NCBI GenBank assembly: GCA_900768815.1
Contig: CAAGEE010000012.1
Coordinates: 1 to 17,261 of the forward strand
Reading direction: 5' to 3'
Source: Bacilli bacterium
GTDB taxonomy: Bacteria; Bacillota_I; Bacilli_A; RF39; UBA660
Length of the DNA stretch: 17,261 nt
The translations under genes were made by a program, and so were the position numbers. The notes under the pieces were generated by a model. That model had not been told where the DNA came from. It worked only from the letters and a program-made list of their open reading frames with translations, and searched no databases. The stretch's first letter is position 1, and every line of letters starts with the position of its first letter. This document shows, one piece after another, positions 7,223-15,342 of the stretch.

Positions 7223-10153
7223 TAACTTTACACTTACTAATTTTGATACACCTGACTCTTGCATTGTAATTCCATATAAAGTATTGGCATATTCCATAGT
7301 TTTCTTTTTGTGTGTTATTATTAAGAATTGAGTTTTATCTCTATAATGATTTAAGTAAGTGCCAAAGCCAGCAACGTTAGCTTCATCTAGAGCGGCTTCT
7401 ACTTCATCAAATAAACAGAATGGTACACTTCTAACATTTAAAATAGCAAATAATAAAGAAATTGCAGTTAGAGTTTTTTCTCCGCCTGATAAAAGAGAAA
7501 TAGTTGTTAGTTTTTTACCAGGAGGAGAAGCTACTATTTCAACTCCTGTTGTTAGCATGTTAGATGGGTCTGTTAGTTTTAGACTAGCTTGTCCACCATT
7601 AAATAGCTCTTTAAAGACTTTTTGGAACTCTATTTGAATAGCCATAAAAGTATTTTTAAATTCTTCTTCCATGACTTCGTCCATTTCGTTCATTATTTCG
7701 AGTAAAGTACTTTCAGCCTTGTATAAATCTTCTCTTTGATTAGTTAAGAAACTGTATCTTGTATTTACTCTTTCATATTCTTCAATAGCACCTAAGTTTA
7801 CCATACCAATACGTTTAATATTGTTACGATAAGTATTTACTTTTACTCTAGCCTCTTCTGGTTCTATATCTAGAGAATAGTCTTTTTTAGCACGTTCAAA
7901 AGTTAGTTCATAGTCTTCAGATAAGATGTTTAACATATTATCTATTTTTACATCCAAACGATTTATAGAAATTTCTAGTTCACGTGAGGACTTTTCTAAG
8001 TTTCTTAGAGTAGAATTTTTTAATTTGTAAGTAGCTTGAGCTTCTTCTATTTTTACTTTTAACTCATCTATTTCTTTGGTTAGACTTTTTAGTCTTAGTT
8101 GAAGTTTTTCTTTTAAAGAGCTTTTTTCATGGAATAGTTTTATTAACTCTTGTTCTTTTTCTGAAACAGAATTATTACTTATTGTTTCTAAGTTCTCCCA
8201 CTCTTTCTTTACTGTTTCGTATTCTTGTTTTACTCTTAATAAATCAATATTTTTACTATTTAAAAGTTCTGATATAGATATTTTTTCTTTCTCTTTTTGA
8301 TAGCTTTCTTCTTCTATTTTAGAAATAACATTATTAATTTCTACTAGTTCATCTTTTAATGAGACAATCTCGGTTTTTAAAGTATGTTCTTTTTCTTCTT
8401 GATATTTTAGTTCTTGTTTTGTAGTAATAATACTCTTTGTTTTATTTAGAGACCCTCCGGTCATAGAACCACCAACATTAATTACATCACCATCTAAAGT
8501 AATTATTTTATATCTATTTCTGATTAATTTACTTAGACGATTAGCTGAGTCTAAATCTTTAGAAATAATTGTTGTACCAAATTGATTTTCAATAATATTT
8601 TGATACTTTTTATTATATGTTAATAAGTCACTTAATACAGCAATAAAATCTGAATTATTCCTTATTTGGTTTATAGTTTCTGAGTCAACAGTTCTTGATT
8701 TTATAATTGTTAATGGGAAGAAAGTTGCTCTTCCTAGATGGTTATCTTTTAAGTAATTAATAGCTTTCTTAGCAGAATCTTCATCTGATGTTATTACAAA
8801 GTTTTTATTAGAAGCTATAGCAATATTTAGAGCTTTTAGATAAGTATCTTCTGTTGTTATGATATTACCAATAGTATTATGAATACCTTGGAGAGAGGTA
8901 TCCTTTAAAACACTTCGTACACTATTTGGTAAGTCTGATGACTGTTCTATTTCCATTTTTAAAGAAGATATTTTATGGCCTAGAGAAATTAAGTCTTGAT
9001 CCATTTTAGAATAATTACTCATTAAATAATTTCTTTTGTTTTTGGCAGTGGTAATTTGTTTTTCTAATTCAGCATATTTTTCTTCTTTAGATTTTTTATC
9101 TTGATTAATACTATTTATTTCTTCGGTTAAGAGAAAAATATTTTTTTCCATTTGACTTTTTTTCTCTAAGGTAGTACGGATAGTTTCTTTTAAGACTTCT
9201 TCCTCTTTATTTGTTTTACTACGTTCTTTTAAAAGATTTTTTTCACCATTTATTTTTTCTACTTCTTCAGTTACTTTTAGAAGATTATTATTTACAGAAG
9301 TTCTTTCTTGCTCTAGTTTTTCTAATTTCGTATTGTCTTCTAAAACAGAGATATCGGCAGATGAAGACTCATTAGAAAGAGTTACTATCTCTTTATCGAT
9401 CTTTTCTTTTTTCTGTTTAGCTTGTTCGAGTTGTTGATTATAGTTTTCTATGTCATAAGCAAGTAAAGCAACTTCGTAGTTATCTAGACCTTTTTTATTT
9501 TCTAAGTACTCAGTTGCTTTTTCGCTTTGTTCTTTTAAAGGACCAACTTGAAGTTCTAGCTCAGTAATAATATCATTTACCCGATCAAGATTATTGTGAG
9601 TTCTATCTAGTTTTCTTAAAGCTTCTTCTTTTCTTCTTTTATATTTTAAAATACCGGCTGCCTCTTCAAAAATAACACGTCTATCGCTAGGAGAATTGCT
9701 TAGAATCTTTTCTACTTCACCTTGAGAAATAATGTTGAATGATTCTTTTCCCATACCTGTATCTAGTAGAAGATTAGTTACATCTTTTAAACGACATTTT
9801 TCGCCATTTAAGTAATACTCATTTTCACCAGTTCGATATACTTTTCTTTTAATGGATATTTCAGTATAAGGAACATTTATATAGTGATCAGTATTATCAA
9901 AAACTAATTCAACTGATGCTACATTTAAGGGATTACGACTTTTACTTCCAGAGAAGATTACATCACTCATAGAGCCTTCTCCACGAAGAGATTTTACAGA
10001 TTGTTCTCCTAATACCCATCTAACGGCATCTACAACATTACTTTTACCAGAACCATTTGGTCCAACAATACAAGTAATCTTATCATCTAATTTTATATCT
10101 AGTTTATCAGCAAATGATTTAAAACCAGTCGTTAATATTTCCTTTAAGTACAT
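7199..10153 (-). CDS. smc: chromosome condensation ATPase SMC, short-armed
   Basis: SMC dimers with ScpA and ScpB organise and segregate the chromosome. The protein begins MYLKEILTTGFKSFADK and is 984 residues. Head, N part: Walker A GPNGSGKS at 31-38 and the Q-loop region ISQGEVEKIL near 142-151. Coiled coil about 170-405. Hinge about 410-570 with GGSMTGGS at 561-568. Coiled coil about 575-840. Head, C part: signature LLSGGEKT at 887-894, Walker B FCLFDEVEAALDEAN with Glu917, and ITHKK switch His948. A longer frame reaches 10240, but I chose 10153 because the N-terminus matches the family, GGGTGAG precedes it, and a strong promoter lies between the two candidate starts. The usual bacterial length is near 1,180; about 100 residues are missing from each half of the coiled coil while both heads and hinge look complete. 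Its neighbour upstream is ylxY, not rnc as in Bacillus. Confidence 0.97.
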   Translation of the reverse strand: MYLKEILTTGFKSFADKLDIKLDDKITCIVGPNGSGKSNVVDAVRWVLGEQSVKSLRGEGSMSDVIFSGSKSRNPLNVASVELVFDNTDHYINVPYTEISIKRKVYRTGENEYYLNGEKCRLKDVTNLLLDTGMGKESFNIISQGEVEKILSNSPSDRRVIFEEAAGILKYKRRKEEALRKLDRTHNNLDRVNDIITELELQVGPLKEQSEKATEYLENKKGLDNYEVALLAYDIENYNQQLEQAKQKKEKIDKEIVTLSNESSSADISVLEDNTKLEKLEQERTSVNNNLLKVTEEVEKINGEKNLLKERSKTNKEEEVLKETIRTTLEKKSQMEKNIFLLTEEINSINQDKKSKEEKYAELEKQITTAKNKRNYLMSNYSKMDQDLISLGHKISSLKMEIEQSSDLPNSVRSVLKDTSLQGIHNTIGNIITTEDTYLKALNIAIASNKNFVITSDEDSAKKAINYLKDNHLGRATFFPLTIIKSRTVDSETINQIRNNSDFIAVLSDLLTYNKKYQNIIENQFGTTIISKDLDSANRLSKLIRNRYKIITLDGDVINVGGSMTGGSLNKTKSIITTKQELKYQEEKEHTLKTEIVSLKDELVEINNVISKIEEESYQKEKEKISISELLNSKNIDLLRVKQEYETVKKEWENLETISNNSVSEKEQELIKLFHEKSSLKEKLQLRLKSLTKEIDELKVKIEEAQATYKLKNSTLRNLEKSSRELEISINRLDVKIDNMLNILSEDYELTFERAKKDYSLDIEPEEARVKVNTYRNNIKRIGMVNLGAIEEYERVNTRYSFLTNQREDLYKAESTLLEIMNEMDEVMEEEFKNTFMAIQIEFQKVFKELFNGGQASLKLTDPSNMLTTGVEIVASPPGKKLTTISLLSGGEKTLTAISLLFAILNVRSVPFCLFDEVEAALDEANVAGFGTYLNHYRDKTQFLIITHKKKTMEYANTLYGITMQESGVSKLVSVKLEDHMEVV

Positions 10154-10172
10154 ACTACTCACCCTATCTATA

Positions 10173-10201
10173 AGTATACAATAAAAGATGAGTTTAGACA
10201 A
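10173..10201 (-). promoter_or_regulatory. sigma-A-type promoter of smc
   Basis: Minus strand TTGTCT (10201-10196), 17-bp spacer, TATACT (10178-10173), placing the start site about 13-15 bases upstream of the smc ATG at 10153. It makes translation from the distal in-frame start at 10240 unlikely. The remaining 10202-10337 between ylxY and smc shows no terminator or further gene. Confidence 0.75.
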
Positions 10202-10337
10202 ATGATTTCTTGATATATAAAGAAAAAGTAGTACTTTCATGGAGAAACTAGTGATTTAGTATGTGTTTTTTTAGAAATGTATTTTTAGACATTAGACTTT
10301 TATTATCTGTATTTAATGCTTAAGTGTAATTATTTAA

Positions 10338-11195
10338 CTACTTTTCGGTACTTTCACTAAGTAGAGTTGAGAGGGTTTCAAAAGAATAGCCTTTTTGAGT
10401 TATATAGTCAATAATACTTGGAAGTTGTTTAATAGTAATATCTGAAAGAGGTAGTGAAATGATTGCTGAATTATGAAGAGAGTTTTTTATTTCTTTGAAT
10501 GGTTCTTTAGTGGTTTTTATAGTTGGGATAATGGTATGCATTTTTAGAGATGAACAAAGTTCTATTACTTCTTTTTGATCATACTCGGCATAACAGTATT
10601 TAGGAGAAGTTTTTGTTAGGGAATTTAAGTAATTAATGGCACTTTCAAAATATATTTGATCATATTTATTATCATAACTTAAAAGTTCTAGTTCATGATT
10701 AGTCATAGTTTCAAAAAGACGGGTATTATTTTCTAGAAGAAGACCATCAACAAAAAAAGTACCTGGTATATTTTTAGAGTTTAAAATATTTACAACATCT
10801 TGAAGATTTGTTGTGGTATTTGTTTTAAATACTAGAGAAAGAGCTTTATTTTCACTATTACCTTGTACAATGTATTTATCATAATAATCATCTATAGAGA
10901 TAGTTGGAGTTACTTCTTTAAATGTCGTTAGGACTTCGTTATAGGATCCATATTGAATCATTTTAGTATAACTTTTTTGATAGTCTATTTCTTTACCTGT
11001 TTTACCCGGAATTATTTTGTTACCAATTATTTTGGCATCTATGGCAGCTACTTTGTATTTTTCAGTAGTAGCTTTTATTTTTTTCATTAATGGATCGTTT
11101 TCTCTTACTAGTTCGATTGATTTATTAGTATAGAAAAAGCTAAAGAGCATTAGAATTAAAACTGTTAAAACTTGGATAATTTTCTTTTTAGTCAT
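10338..11195 (-). CDS. ylxY: YlxY-like polysaccharide deacetylase-fold protein, probably without deacetylase activity
   Basis: In Bacillus the gene after pnp is ylxY, a sporulation-associated member of the NodB deacetylase superfamily; this gene has that position. The 285 residues have one N-terminal membrane anchor or uncleaved signal (about 5-23), a YlxY-like leader domain (IPGKTGKEIDYQKSYTKM at 62-79, then EVTPTISIDD at 94-103) and a NodB-type domain from about 117, recognisable by VVNILNSKNIPGTFFVDG at 134-151. The metal motifs are gone: the usual FDDG is FKTN at 123-126, and the usual HxxGNH(S/T)xxH stretch reads HELELLSYDNKY at 167-178. It should thus sit outside the membrane and bind, or only structurally serve, glycan. 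ATG start with AGGTGATG just ahead. A terminator separates it from pnp, so it needs read-through or its own promoter; TATACT at 11211-11216 is a candidate -10. Confidence 0.8.
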   Translation of the reverse strand: MTKKKIIQVLTVLILMLFSFFYTNKSIELVRENDPLMKKIKATTEKYKVAAIDAKIIGNKIIPGKTGKEIDYQKSYTKMIQYGSYNEVLTTFKEVTPTISIDDYYDKYIVQGNSENKALSLVFKTNTTTNLQDVVNILNSKNIPGTFFVDGLLLENNTRLFETMTNHELELLSYDNKYDQIYFESAINYLNSLTKTSPKYCYAEYDQKEVIELCSSLKMHTIIPTIKTTKEPFKEIKNSLHNSAIISLPLSDITIKQLPSIIDYITQKGYSFETLSTLLSESTEK

Positions 11196-11216
11196 AACAT
11201 CACCTAATTCAGTATA

Positions 11217-11246
11217 TGAAAAAAAAGTTCAAATTGAACTTTTTTA
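11217..11246 (-). terminator. terminator of pnp
   Basis: GTTC and GAAC arms flanked by A and T runs (11219-11245), a nearly perfect palindrome centred at 11232. It starts four bases after the pnp stop codon and is followed by eight T on the minus strand. Confidence 0.85.
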
Positions 11247-11249
11247 GTT

Positions 11250-13424
11250 TTATTTAGTTTCTTCTTTTTTTGTTTTTTTAGAATTTGGCTTTGGAAGAGC
11301 ATCTTTTCTTGAGAAGTTTTGACGTCCTTTCTTATCTGGGCCTAAGGCTTTAACAATTATTTCATCACCTAGTTTTACAACATCTTCTACTTTATCTACT
11401 CTTTCGTTTGCTAGTTGTGATACATGAACTAAGCCTTCACAACCTGGCCATAATTGTACGAAGCAGCCAAAGTCTTCTATTTTTACAACTTTTGCTTCAT
11501 AAATTTTACCAACTTCTACTTCACGAACGATTTCTTCAATCATTTGTTTTGTTTTATTGATGATATCACGATCTGTATGATAGATTACTACACGGCCATC
11601 ATCTTCTAAGTCTACCTTAACAGCATTTACGTTAGTAACTTCTGTAACATTTGAGGCTTCACAAATAATCTTAGTGATTGTTTCACCACCACGACCAATA
11701 ACATCTTTTATCTTAGCAGGATTAATCATAAATGTTTCCATCTTTGGTGCATACTTAGATACTTCTTTTCTTGGCTCTTTTATTTGTTTAGCGATTACTT
11801 TTAAGATTTCTAAACGAGCTTTTTTAGCTTGGGCTAGAGCTTCTTTTAAGATTTCTTCAGTAATACCTTTTATTTTAATATCCATTTGTAAAGCAGTAAT
11901 ACCATCTTTTGTACCTGCTACTTTAAAGTCCATATCACCTAAATGATCTTCCATACCTTGAATATCTGTTAGAATTGTATACTCGTCTTCATGAGTAATT
12001 AATCCCATAGCGATACCTGCAACTGGTGCTTTTATTGGTACACCTGCTGCCATTAGTGACATACATCCAGCACAAATTGATGCTTGTGATGATGAACCAT
12101 TAGATTCTAGAATTTCTGATACTACACGAATTGTATATGGGAATTCTGCTTCTGATGGGATAACTTGAGCTAAGGCTTTTTCTCCTAGGGCACCATGGCC
12201 GATTTCTCTTCTACCTGGAGCTCCATATCTTCCTGTTTCTCCTACTGAGAATTGTGGGAAGTTATAATGTAACATAAATCTCTTTTGATCTTCCAGACCT
12301 AGTCCATCAATAATTTGATGTTCTCCTAGAGCACCTAGAGTTGTTACAGATAAAGCTTGAGTCTCACCTCTTGTAAATAAAGCAGAGCCATGAGTTCTTG
12401 GTAATAAATCAATATCAGTTGATAATGGTCTTATTTCATCCATCTTACGACCATCAGCACGCTTTTTCTCTTTTACAACGATACTTCTAAATAATTTGTA
12501 TTCAATATCTGATAAAACCATATTTACTTTAGCAAGTAATTCTTTTAATTCTTGGTCTTTTAATACTTCTTCATTTTCTTTAGTATAAATTTCTATAATC
12601 TCTTCTTTTACTTCGTCGATAGCAGCATATTTTTTAAGTTTATCTTTAATACGTAGAGCCTTATCCATTTTCTTGGTTGCTAGAGAAGTAATTCTTTCAA
12701 TCATTTCTTCATCTGGTGTTAGAGTTTCATATTCCATTTTCTCTTCACCAATTTCTTTAATGATCTTTTCTTCAAACTTAATCAATTCTTTGACTGCTTT
12801 ATGACCAAGCATTAGAGCTTCTAACATAATATCTTCTGATACTTGTTTAGCACTTGATTCTACCATGTTGATAGCATCCTTAGTACCAGCAACTGTTAAG
12901 TCTAACTCTGATCTTTCTAATTGTTCTGGAGTTGGGTTGATTACAAATTTACCATCTACACGACCTACTTTTACTCCAGCAATTGGTCCATTGAATGGAA
13001 TTTTTGAAATACTTACAGCAAGGGAAGATGCTAGCATAGCAGTTAGTTCTGGAGAACAGTCTTGATCTACTGATAAAACTGTTGAAATAACTTGTACTTC
13101 ATTTTTAAAGCCTTCTGGGAATAATGGTCTCATTGGTCTATCAATCATTCTAGCAGCTAATGTTGCTGCTTCTGATGGACGACCTTCTCTTTTAATAAAT
13201 CCACCAGGTATTTTTCCTACGGAATATAGTTTTTCTTGGTAATTTACAGTTAATGGGAAGAAATCAGATAATAGGTTAACGTTTTTACTTACTACTGCAG
13301 CAGTTAAAACTACTGTGTCATTATATCTAACTAAAACTGCACCGTCAGCTTGTTTAGCTAGTTCACCATGCTCTACGACGATTTTTCGTCCGTGAAAATC
13401 TAATTCAAATACTTTTTTCTTCAT
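11250..13424 (-). CDS. pnp: polyribonucleotide nucleotidyltransferase (PNPase)
   Basis: PNPase degrades RNA from the 3' end using phosphate and can add tails in reverse; it is a trimer and a core RNA-turnover enzyme. The 724 residues contain all expected domains: first RNase PH core (about 10-145, with GGFIKREGRPSE and ARMIDRPMRPLF), helical domain (about 150-320), second RNase PH core (about 320-555, with LFTRGETQAL and the catalytic-site stretch DIQGMEDHLGDMDFKVAGT), KH domain (about 555-615, with VIGRGGETI) and S1 domain (about 622-695, with EDFGCFVQLWPGCEGLVH). The Lys-rich tail is ordinary. ATG start with GAGGTG upstream. It follows rpsO by 47 bp across a terminator and no promoter fits in the gap, so expression must come from read-through of the rpsO transcript, as in Bacillus and E. 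coli. Confidence 0.98.
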   Translation of the reverse strand: MKKKVFELDFHGRKIVVEHGELAKQADGAVLVRYNDTVVLTAAVVSKNVNLLSDFFPLTVNYQEKLYSVGKIPGGFIKREGRPSEAATLAARMIDRPMRPLFPEGFKNEVQVISTVLSVDQDCSPELTAMLASSLAVSISKIPFNGPIAGVKVGRVDGKFVINPTPEQLERSELDLTVAGTKDAINMVESSAKQVSEDIMLEALMLGHKAVKELIKFEEKIIKEIGEEKMEYETLTPDEEMIERITSLATKKMDKALRIKDKLKKYAAIDEVKEEIIEIYTKENEEVLKDQELKELLAKVNMVLSDIEYKLFRSIVVKEKKRADGRKMDEIRPLSTDIDLLPRTHGSALFTRGETQALSVTTLGALGEHQIIDGLGLEDQKRFMLHYNFPQFSVGETGRYGAPGRREIGHGALGEKALAQVIPSEAEFPYTIRVVSEILESNGSSSQASICAGCMSLMAAGVPIKAPVAGIAMGLITHEDEYTILTDIQGMEDHLGDMDFKVAGTKDGITALQMDIKIKGITEEILKEALAQAKKARLEILKVIAKQIKEPRKEVSKYAPKMETFMINPAKIKDVIGRGGETITKIICEASNVTEVTNVNAVKVDLEDDGRVVIYHTDRDIINKTKQMIEEIVREVEVGKIYEAKVVKIEDFGCFVQLWPGCEGLVHVSQLANERVDKVEDVVKLGDEIIVKALGPDKKGRQNFSRKDALPKPNSKKTKKEETK

Positions 13425-13445
13425 TTCTACACCTCAAATCTTTCT

Positions 13446-13473
13446 AAAAAAAAGACACTGAAAACAAGTGTCT
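13446..13473 (-). terminator. terminator or attenuator between rpsO and pnp
   Basis: Minus strand GACACT (13472-13467) pairs with AGTGTC (13459-13454) around a 7-base loop, followed by eight T. The rpsO stop codon begins at the base of the stem. Because pnp has no obvious promoter of its own, this hairpin should be leaky and set the S15-to-PNPase ratio. Confidence 0.85.
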
Positions 13474-13741
13474 ACTTTCTTAATCCTAATTTTTTAATTA
13501 CTTCACGATAACTTTGAATATCTTTCTTAGCTAAGTATTGTAACATATTTCTACGTTGACCAACTTTCTTTAAAAGACCTCTACGTGAATGATAGTCATG
13601 AGTATGTACTTTTAAATGCTCTGTTAAATCGTTAATTTCTTTAGTAAGAATAGCGATTTGTACTTCTGCAGAACCAGTATCTTTCTCATTTTTAGCAAAT
13701 TCTTTAACAATCTTTGCTTTTTCATCTTTTGTTAATGCCAT
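13472..13741 (-). CDS. rpsO: 30S ribosomal protein S15
   Basis: S15 is a primary 16S rRNA binder that nucleates the platform of the small subunit. The start at 13741 (MALTKDEKAKIV) gives exactly 89 residues, the usual length; an in-frame GTG nine bases upstream would add three residues and lies in the spacer after AAAGGAAG. Conserved blocks are present: DTGSAEVQIAILT (20-32), HTHDYHSRRGLL (46-57), and VGQRRNMLQYL followed by YREVIKKLGLRK at the C-terminus. First gene of rpsO-pnp, with a consensus-like promoter and a structured leader of about 75 nt that may allow autoregulation by S15. Confidence 0.98.
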   Translation of the reverse strand: MALTKDEKAKIVKEFAKNEKDTGSAEVQIAILTKEINDLTEHLKVHTHDYHSRRGLLKKVGQRRNMLQYLAKKDIQSYREVIKKLGLRK

Positions 13742-13819
13742 TATTAACACTTCCTTTCTTATATATTGACCGAAACTAAGTAAAAAGTCGGAAATTCTTT
13801 AAACTGAGTACCGGTAAGT
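13742..13819 (-). promoter_or_regulatory. rpsO 5' leader with possible S15-responsive structure
   Basis: The predicted leader holds a stem CCGACT / AGT-TT-CGG (13791-13770, two-base bulge) near the ribosome site and an ACCGGT element (13810-13815) whose ACCG can pair with the CGGU formed by the 3' arm of that stem. The two pairings exclude one another. S15 autoregulation through leader RNA is established in several bacteria; that this leader does so is inference. Confidence 0.4.
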
Positions 13820-13825
13820 AATTGT

Positions 13826-13854
13826 ATTATACACTTAAAAATAGTAGTTTGCAA
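13826..13854 (-). promoter_or_regulatory. sigma-A promoter of rpsO-pnp
   Basis: Minus strand TTGCAA (13854-13849), 17-bp spacer, TATAAT (13831-13826): a strong housekeeping promoter, giving a leader of roughly 75 nt before the rpsO ATG. Confidence 0.9.
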
Positions 13855-14002
13855 GTGTTTTTCAACTCTTTTGACGTTGCTTTTTACTCTACAAGAACAA
13901 TTAAATAATGATTTGATAGTTATTAGTGTAAATTATAAAACTTTAAGTCTTAGTTTCTTTTATTTTTTATTATTTTGTGATATGTTAAATGTGGTGATAT
14001 TA

Positions 14003-14686
14003 ATGAATGATAAGAAGAATTATATTGTACAAATATTAAAAGGTGTTTTTGCATTTGTATTATTTTATTATAGTGCTTATATACAACTGATACCAATCTC
14101 AATATTAAATATTGACATACATAATATTTCAGATTCACTTAATGTTTTACTTAGTTGTTTTTCTAATATTGTGGTTCTTATTATACTGTGGTTTTTATAT
14201 CGTAAAGAGTTAAAAAAAGAATGGAAGATATTTAAAGATAAGTTAGCAATTAATCTTGATACTATGGTTAAGTACTGGATTGTTGGTCTGGGACTTATGA
14301 TGGCTAGTAACATTATAATTAATATGATATTTAGAACGGGTCAAGCGGAAAATGAGCAAGCCGTTCAAAATATGATTTCTGCGCTTCCTTGGGCTATGCT
14401 TATAGATGCTGGATTACTTGCTCCATTCATTGAAGAAATTATTTTTAGAAAATGTTTTAGAAATATAATTAAGAATGATACAATATTTGTAATTGCCTCT
14501 GGTTTGGTGTTTGGAGGCATGCATGTAATTAATTCATCAAACCCTATTGGTTATCTTTTTATAATTCCATACGGATGTTTAGGAGTTGCCTTTGCATTAA
14601 TGTATAAAAAGACCAATTCTGTTTATACTTCAATATTTGCACATATGTTACATAACTCTATATTAACACTACTTTCTATATTATAA
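14003..14686 (+). CDS. CPBP-family intramembrane metalloprotease (Abi/Rce1-like)
   Basis: CPBP proteases cleave or mature substrates in the membrane; bacterial members act in bacteriocin immunity, peptide maturation or signalling. From ATG 14003 the protein has 227 residues and about six hydrophobic segments. The three active-site motifs are intact: EEIIFR at 144-149 (Glu144, Glu145, Arg149), VFGGMH at 169-174 (His174) and HMLHN at 214-218 (His214, Asn218). I chose 14003 because GTGGTGAT lies seven bases ahead and the resulting N-terminus is Lys-rich before a membrane helix; the open frame extends to a TTG at 13871, but those residues would run into the rpsO promoter region and have no ribosome site. 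TTGATA (13913-13918) and TATAAA (13934-13939), spaced only 15 bp, could be a weak promoter. No bacteriocin gene is adjacent, so the substrate is unknown. Confidence 0.88.
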   Translation: MNDKKNYIVQILKGVFAFVLFYYSAYIQLIPISILNIDIHNISDSLNVLLSCFSNIVVLIILWFLYRKELKKEWKIFKDKLAINLDTMVKYWIVGLGLMMASNIIINMIFRTGQAENEQAVQNMISALPWAMLIDAGLLAPFIEEIIFRKCFRNIIKNDTIFVIASGLVFGGMHVINSSNPIGYLFIIPYGCLGVAFALMYKKTNSVYTSIFAHMLHNSILTLLSIL

Positions 14687-14696
14687 AAATTATAAA

Positions 14697-14736
14697 TAAA
14701 ACTTGGAAGTTATTCTCTTCCAAGTTTTATTTTTTT
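14697..14736. terminator. bidirectional terminator between the CPBP gene and the VUT-like gene
   Basis: A perfect 12-bp stem, AAAACTTGGAAG (14698-14709) with its complement (14717-14728), a 7-base loop, and T-rich tails on both strands. The TAA stop codon of the minus-strand gene (14710-14712) sits in the loop. Confidence 0.92.
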
Positions 14737-15279
14737 GTCTAAATAAGCTAGGCCTATACACATTATAGTTTGTATTACTAGAGTTATAAAATAACCTAAC
14801 CAGTAATTATCTAGAATAATCATATTCAAATAGATTAAAGTATAAAATGCATAGAATGTTACTAAAGCAAACATATAATTTAATAATACTAATAAGAATG
14901 GAGCCTCAGTATTACTATTTAGAAAACGATATATTAATAAGTTAACTAAATGTGATACTACTAAAGCACAGAAACTACCAGTAAATATACTAATACTAGT
15001 TGACTTTCCCATTGCAAAGTTCATTATTAAAGTAAATATTACAATTGAAATACTTGAAATTACTATAGCTAGTACAGCCTTTTCACAACAATATTTTTTG
15101 GTTATGTAGTTTGCTATTAGATATAAGACTGGTAATAAGAATATTGAGTATGTTAAACTTACTCCAGCTATTTTAAATGTATATGTACTTAAGGAATATG
15201 CAAGTATGGTAATTGTTGTTAAGAGTAATATATACATCCAACTATCATCATAACTATCTTTTTTACTTTTTTTTGACAT
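14710..15279 (-). CDS. VUT/YhhQ-like integral membrane protein (possible precursor-uptake transporter)
   Basis: A 189-residue protein with a charged N-terminus and about six membrane helices. The pattern resembles the VUT/YhhQ family, which imports queuosine precursors: FKIAGVSLTYSIFLLPVLYL at 35-54 followed by an amphipathic NYITKKYCCEKAV (57-69), and later GSFCALVVSHLVNLLIYRFL at 101-120, similar in layout to the YhhQ stretch ending in SQxxD. However, the acidic residues normal in that family (D of the FPLTxxxxD stretch, D after SQ) are replaced here by Asn. It could therefore be a divergent transporter with another substrate or an unrelated membrane protein. ATG start with AGGAAGG upstream and an extended -10 promoter in the 63-bp gap behind it. 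I see no queuosine genes nearby to support the role. Confidence 0.5.
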   Translation of the reverse strand: MSKKSKKDSYDDSWMYILLLTTITILAYSLSTYTFKIAGVSLTYSIFLLPVLYLIANYITKKYCCEKAVLAIVISSISIVIFTLIMNFAMGKSTSISIFTGSFCALVVSHLVNLLIYRFLNSNTEAPFLLVLLNYMFALVTFYAFYTLIYLNMIILDNYWLGYFITLVIQTIMCIGLAYLDKKIKLGRE

Positions 15280-15305
15280 AATTAAAACCTTCCTATTCTA
15301 TTAAA

Positions 15306-15314
15306 ATTATAACA
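15306..15314 (-). promoter_or_regulatory. extended -10 promoter of the VUT-like gene
   Basis: Minus strand TGTTATAAT, that is TG-N-TATAAT, 27 bases upstream of the ATG at 15279; no good -35 is present, as expected for an extended -10 element. Confidence 0.5.
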
Positions 15315-15342
15315 TATAGTTTTGATAGTTAAAAGATAGAAA

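Noticed and set aside
7359..7637. Plus-strand open frame inside the 3' part of smc
   Set aside because: Antisense shadow of the conserved SMC head; no start signals.
10154..10240. Upstream extension of smc by 29 residues
   Set aside because: The extension precedes a 17-bp-spaced promoter, is hydrophobic and unlike any SMC N-terminus; start at 10153 matches the family.
11674..13065. Two plus-strand open frames inside pnp
   Set aside because: Both lie opposite conserved PNPase domains and lack ribosome sites; produced by codon bias on the real strand.
13871..14002. Upstream extension of the CPBP gene by 44 residues from a TTG
   Set aside because: No ribosome site at the TTG, while ATG 14003 has one at proper spacing; the region is more likely the promoter zone.
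13950..14313. Two minus-strand open frames opposite the CPBP protease gene
   Set aside because: The CPBP motifs on the plus strand are intact, so these are shadows.
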